Source of the DNA: Plantago elongata
Taxonomy: Eukaryota; Streptophyta; Magnoliopsida; Lamiales; Plantaginaceae
NCBI GenBank assembly: GCA_036897095.1
Contig: JAYMSP010000430.1
Span: forward strand, 1-52,310
Direction: 5' to 3'
DNA length: 52,310 nt
A model generated the notes under the pieces. The model saw nothing but the letters and a program-made list of their open reading frames with translations, was not told where the DNA came from and made no database searches. How positions within the stretch are numbered: position 1 is the stretch's first letter; each line of letters begins with the position of its first letter. The position numbers and the translations under genes were made by a program. Positions 48,897-52,310 of this stretch are shown piece by piece.

Positions 48897-48956
48897 TTTT
48901 TAAACGGTTAAAGTCAGAGGTGAAGCGTCTTACAAACTGAGCTACACTTCGTTGTC
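48897..48956 (-). mobile_element. short tRNA-derived SINE, copy 2, perfect target duplication
   Basis: The 60 bp body on the minus strand keeps the A-box (GTAGCTCAGTTTGTAAGACG) and the CCGTTTAAAAAA tail but has lost the B-box stretch. It is bounded by ATTTTCTTCTCATCATT on both sides (48880-48896 and 48957-48973), a perfect 17 bp duplication. This is the clearest proof that the family moved by LINE-type retroposition, and recently. Confidence 0.85.
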
Positions 48957-49399
48957 ATTTTCTTCTCATCATTACCGTGTGATTGTTTTCATATCAAAAT
49001 TAAAATATCCGTATTTATGCATATATATAGCCTCAGAATTGAATATACAACTTGTGCACAATATTGGTATTGCATAGTTTATTTTATACATTTTGCAGTA
49101 GTTGAATAATAGTAGTACAAAATGTCACAGAAAGAATCAAATATCACTATTTCTAAGTTGTACTTGCATGCCAAGAAAAACAAAACGATAATGGCCAAAA
49201 GTGCATGGTGGTATTGGTATGTGCCTTGTTCTCATGTGGAGACGTTGTATTCACAGAAGATCCGTATCTCCATTACTACTGTATTTGATGTCTATATAGA
49301 TTCTCTGTTTCAAGATAGTTGTTTCGTTAATCGTCAATTTGTACTTTTTGTGTTCAACGAGATTTTGTATTTAATTAAATTATAAGTATGATTGAAAAT

Positions 49400-49488
49400 A
49401 CAACGAAGTGCAGTTTAGTTTGTAATACGCTTCATCTCCAAACAATAGGTTGAGGGTTCGAGTTACTATTTAACCGTTTAAAAAGAAA
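49400..49488 (+). mobile_element. short tRNA-derived SINE, copy 3
   Basis: The 89 bp body has the A-box region AGTTTAGTTTGTAATACG, the B-box GGTTCGAGTTA and the tail CCGTTTAAAAAG. AAGTATGATTGAAAAT (49384-49399) and AAGTACGATTGAATTT (49489-49504) flank it as a 16 bp duplication with three differences. Confidence 0.75.
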
Positions 49489-50044
49489 AAGTACGATTGA
49501 ATTTTAAAATGTCAGTAATGAGAACCAATTAAAATGGAGTTTTTCCAAATTATGTTTATATAGCGGCATTTTAGATATAATATCTTTTTGGACATGAAAC
49601 TAATGCTGCACTGTCTATATACATCTAATTATGAACAACAATTCAAATTCTTCCTTCCCAACCGCAGAACTATCATCTACTAGTACTACTATATTTGTCT
49701 GTCTTTTTTATGGAGTTTTAAAAGTAATTGAATTCGATGATGAATTAATGATATTTAAACTAAGATATAGTGTAATGAAGTGATTAACCGATTACAAGTA
49801 GCGGACCATTAACATGGCATGTCTCATGGTTTAATGTCGGAAGCAACTATGTAGCGTGTACTTAACATAATAAATTAAATAACACTAATCCAATAGTCTA
49901 TACTCTATACCATGTAGTGAGGAACTTGTCTATTTTATACGGCATTAGTCACCACCACACTACCATATATACCATATGCAACCACGAATGCACTTATCTA
50001 TATCATCACTATCATCATCCATCTAATTGAATTGTAGTCCGGTA

Positions 50045-50131
50045 CAATGAAGTGTAACTCAGTTGATAATACGCTTTAACTCAAACTAATAAGTCATGAA
50101 TTCAAAGCAACGTTGTCATTTTAAAATAAAT
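50045..50131 (+). mobile_element. short tRNA-derived SINE, copy 4 (diverged)
   Basis: TGAAGTGTAACTCAGTTGATAATACGC matches the A-box half in fragments (AACTCAGTTGATAATACGC), with a weak B-box (ATTCAAAGC) and an A-rich end. No target duplication seen. An older copy. Confidence 0.55.
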
Positions 50132-50172
50132 AAATTATCGATAGTTTTGTTAAACATAAATAATATTTATCT

Positions 50173-50262
50173 GACTACGAAACGCAACTCAGTTGGTAAG
50201 ACGCTTCACCTACAACCAATAATTCGGGGTTCAAGTCACCCATTAGCCGTTTAAAAAAAAAC
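50173..50262 (+). mobile_element. short tRNA-derived SINE, copy 5
   Basis: The 90 bp body has the best A-box (AACTCAGTTGGTAAGACG) and B-box (GGTTCAAGTCA), about 31 bases apart as in tRNA genes, and the tail CCGTTTAAAAAAAAA. ATTTATCT flanks both sides (50165-50172 and 50263-50270). Confidence 0.75.
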
Positions 50263-50394
50263 ATTTATCTAAAATTATGATTGGTACTTCTTAACCGTAT
50301 TCTTCTTTCATTTTCTGCACAAATAGAATGATAATACACAACTAATGACATGCTAACTGCTAGATGATTTGTCTGGCATAATTTTTATCAATGG

Positions 50395-50700
50395 ATGAAA
50401 TTTTGTCCTTTAAATAGTCTCGTTTATTAAATCGAGCCAAATATCTCACTAATTGAGCTTGATTAGGCTATTGCAAGTCTGAACCCGCTTGGCTTATAAA
50501 AAGACGAGCTCAAGTCACCATGTACAGGCTCGCGCTCGATCCACTTCATCCGAATTTTAGTTGAATTCAAACATTATTAAAAAATATAAATTAAGCTGCA
50601 AAGAGTCAAGATCTAAACTCGATGACTAAACGAGCTCCAAATTAGTCGAACAATTCGAATTTGAACCTTCAAAGCCGAATCTAACCCATAGTAGGGATCG
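50395..50700. repeat. CGAGCTC-type interspersed repeat (tentative)
   Basis: The stretch has strings such as GACGAGCTCAAGTC, GGCTCGCGCTCGATCC and CGAGCTCC, and ends TAGGGATCGG. Similar clusters are common in degenerate hAT-type MITEs of eudicots. I could not define its ends. Confidence 0.3.
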
Positions 50701-52033
50701 GATTTACTTGCTTAACCGCGCTCTACTCTTAATCCCATCTTTAATTGTCCTAGCTTAATTACATTTTATATCTAAATTCTAAGTCTAGCAAGCGCTAATT
50801 GTTAGTAGAGTAGAAGGGAAAAATTAAATTAATTATCACGTCGGTATATTTTTGTCGTGATCCTAACTAAATCTTATGCTTGTCATTGTGGTGATGCTTA
50901 CGAAAACGAATATGTAAATTTGTCTTAAAATATGGTTAGATAGGACGTTGATTTATTATTGTTTGATTATATTTTTAAAAGGACGGACAATTAAGTGTAG
51001 AACGTTGACATTTTACTATTGAATTTTGGAAAAGAATCACAACCAACCGTGTAAAATTCACACTAGAGCATTTTATATCAATCCACTAATTATGGCTTCA
51101 GAGAAAACCTTCATTGTGTATTTGTGTTTATGTGCGTCCATCATTCATCAAACATTATAGTATCTATTTTATCTAGGGTTCAAATCACTAACTAGTGTAG
51201 TTTCTGTATACAGATGAATGGTATCGATATTGTCGAGATTATCACAATGACTCGACTTCATTTCCTAGTTCAAGTCGTATTTTATCCCATTACATCGTGT
51301 GAAACTTATTTTCGCGTCCCAAATGGCTTAATGTTGATGCAACGGACTCCTCTCACGTGTATATAATCAAGAGTCGAGCACCTAAAGGTCAAGCGATAGT
51401 GACGGAAGTGCTAAAGCCTTCAAATGTACGCGAAGCACAATTTTTACTAGGGAGAGAACCGTTACTTCATTATGTTTGTCAGAAATAATGCAGTTATATA
51501 TATATATCGCTATGCATTAAATGTTTCAATTATCCAAAAAACAAAACAAAATAAGCTGTTGTACTAATTAATCCCTTTTAATTAATTACCGGGGATTAAT
51601 TGGGTCCGTGGAAGAAAATGTCACTAATTTGGGCTGCTCGACAATAACATCATTTCATTTGAAACGAATAAAAGATTAATCATCATCATCAACACTGAGA
51701 TAAAAGAATTTGTCATATACGTTTGGCCGTAAAGCATATCGAACACACTCCCATTATTGAATATCATCCTCCTTTAATTTGTTTGTCATACTGAATAGTG
51801 CTGAATAACAAATAGAGCCAATCCAAATCGAATATCTAGTATTTCAAATTCAATTTATTGTAATTTAATTTGAGGTCGATAAAAAACGAACTAAACTCTT
51901 TGATTTTGGGATTGAGCCATAATAAGTAACGTAATGCTCGAGCTTGTTTCATTTGATGGAATTCTACTCGTGGTCACATTTGGTACTCAAGAAACATATT
52001 AAGAAAGTGTATCATCCAAAGTATTAAATCTAA

Positions 52034-52310
52034 GACTGCCCCTAATAGAAGCGCCGTGGCGCGGCGCGTGCCCTCAACGGGGGCATGACGCCGTGCTATG
52101 AGGCGTGAGGCACGCCGCTGGCAGCAGCCAATGAGCTGTTGCCACGTCGTGCTGGCCGGGCCCCTTCATTTTTTCTTTTTTTTCTTTATATTTTGTCCAA
52201 TTTCAAACGCGAATAAGTCAAAAAATATAAATGTAAAAAATATATAAAAATTATCAACGGATTCGTCTCTTCGAGATCTACGAATAGAGACCAATCTCGA
52301 TTATTTTTGA
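52034..52310 (+). mobile_element. left end of a second Harbinger-type (ORF1) element, cut by the window edge
   Basis: It begins GACTGCCCCTAATAG after TAA (52031-52033), matching the terminus of the element at 12385. Inside come the same GCGCGGCG stretch, the palindrome GGCAGCAG...CTGTTGCC (52120-52143), a T-rich run and the ATCTACGAATAGAGACCAAT string that parallels ATCTACAAAATGAGATCAAA in copy 1 (about 12654-12673). The coding part would lie beyond the window. Confidence 0.65.

Larger units (their letters stand above)
46140..52030. other. gene-free repeat-rich interval
   Basis: I find no gene in this 5.9 kb. It contains the second GTTCG-rich repeat, an (AT)n microsatellite at about 46877-46901, an apparent 5' fragment of a Stowaway MITE at about 47335-47360, five short SINEs (47554-50262) and a GAGCTC/CGAGC-type repeat at about 50395-50700. 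All open stretches are short and lack recognisable content. Confidence 0.55.

Noticed and set aside
1-52310. tRNA, rRNA, known plant miRNA genes and CRISPR arrays
   Set aside because: No intact cloverleaf, rRNA segment, common miRNA mature sequence or regularly spaced repeat array was recognised by eye; a dedicated scan could still find a diverged one.

Overview
The window is nuclear DNA of a flowering plant. Its genes have short GT-AG introns, its intergenic DNA is AT-rich, it carries plant-type MITEs, and every recognisable gene matches a land-plant family. The protein sequences suggest an asterid eudicot, possibly Lamiales; that placement is a judgement from recalled family sequences, not a search.

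Layout. 1-784: 3' end of an unrecognised glutamine-rich repeat protein gene (+). 6027-7649: R2R3-MYB gene of the RAX/Blind group (-). 8-12 kb: gene-free, with a Stowaway MITE, a Tourist-like hairpin, a diverged duplication and a Helitron 3' end. 12385-14323: a Harbinger-type element carrying only a decayed ORF1; a second copy begins at 52034 and runs off the window. 16847-19541: GH29 alpha-L-fucosidase (+, 3 exons). 19985-22981: METTL21-like lysine methyltransferase (-, 9 coding exons), convergent with the fucosidase. 24057-25481: a possible AT-rich non-autonomous Harbinger-type element. 25.9-29.1 kb, 32.0-34.6 kb and 36.2-39.25 kb: three same-strand serine carboxypeptidase-like genes (SCPL48/49 type). 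The first is a pseudogene split by a solo LTR; the other two are intact, 500 residues each. A small OB-fold/zinc-ribbon gene (+, 30078-31246) lies between the pseudogene and the first intact copy. 43092-45936: VPS24, an ESCRT-III subunit (-, 6 exons). 46-52.3 kb: gene-free repeats, including five copies of a very short tRNA-derived SINE with target-site duplications.

The genes do not form a pathway. They are ordinary plant loci: a meristem-type transcription factor, a cell-wall or glycan hydrolase, a protein methyltransferase, a tandem vacuolar protease cluster and an endosomal sorting subunit. All complete gene models were assembled by reading splice sites by eye, and each closes in frame: MYB 360 aa, fucosidase 534 aa, methyltransferase 309 aa, OB-fold protein 161 aa, SCPLs 500 aa each, VPS24 220 aa.

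The most unusual material is in the repeats: the roughly 90 bp SINE family, the ORF1-only Harbinger family with a conserved subterminal palindrome, and a perfect 51 bp tandem duplication that doubles the TATA-like element of the OB-fold gene.
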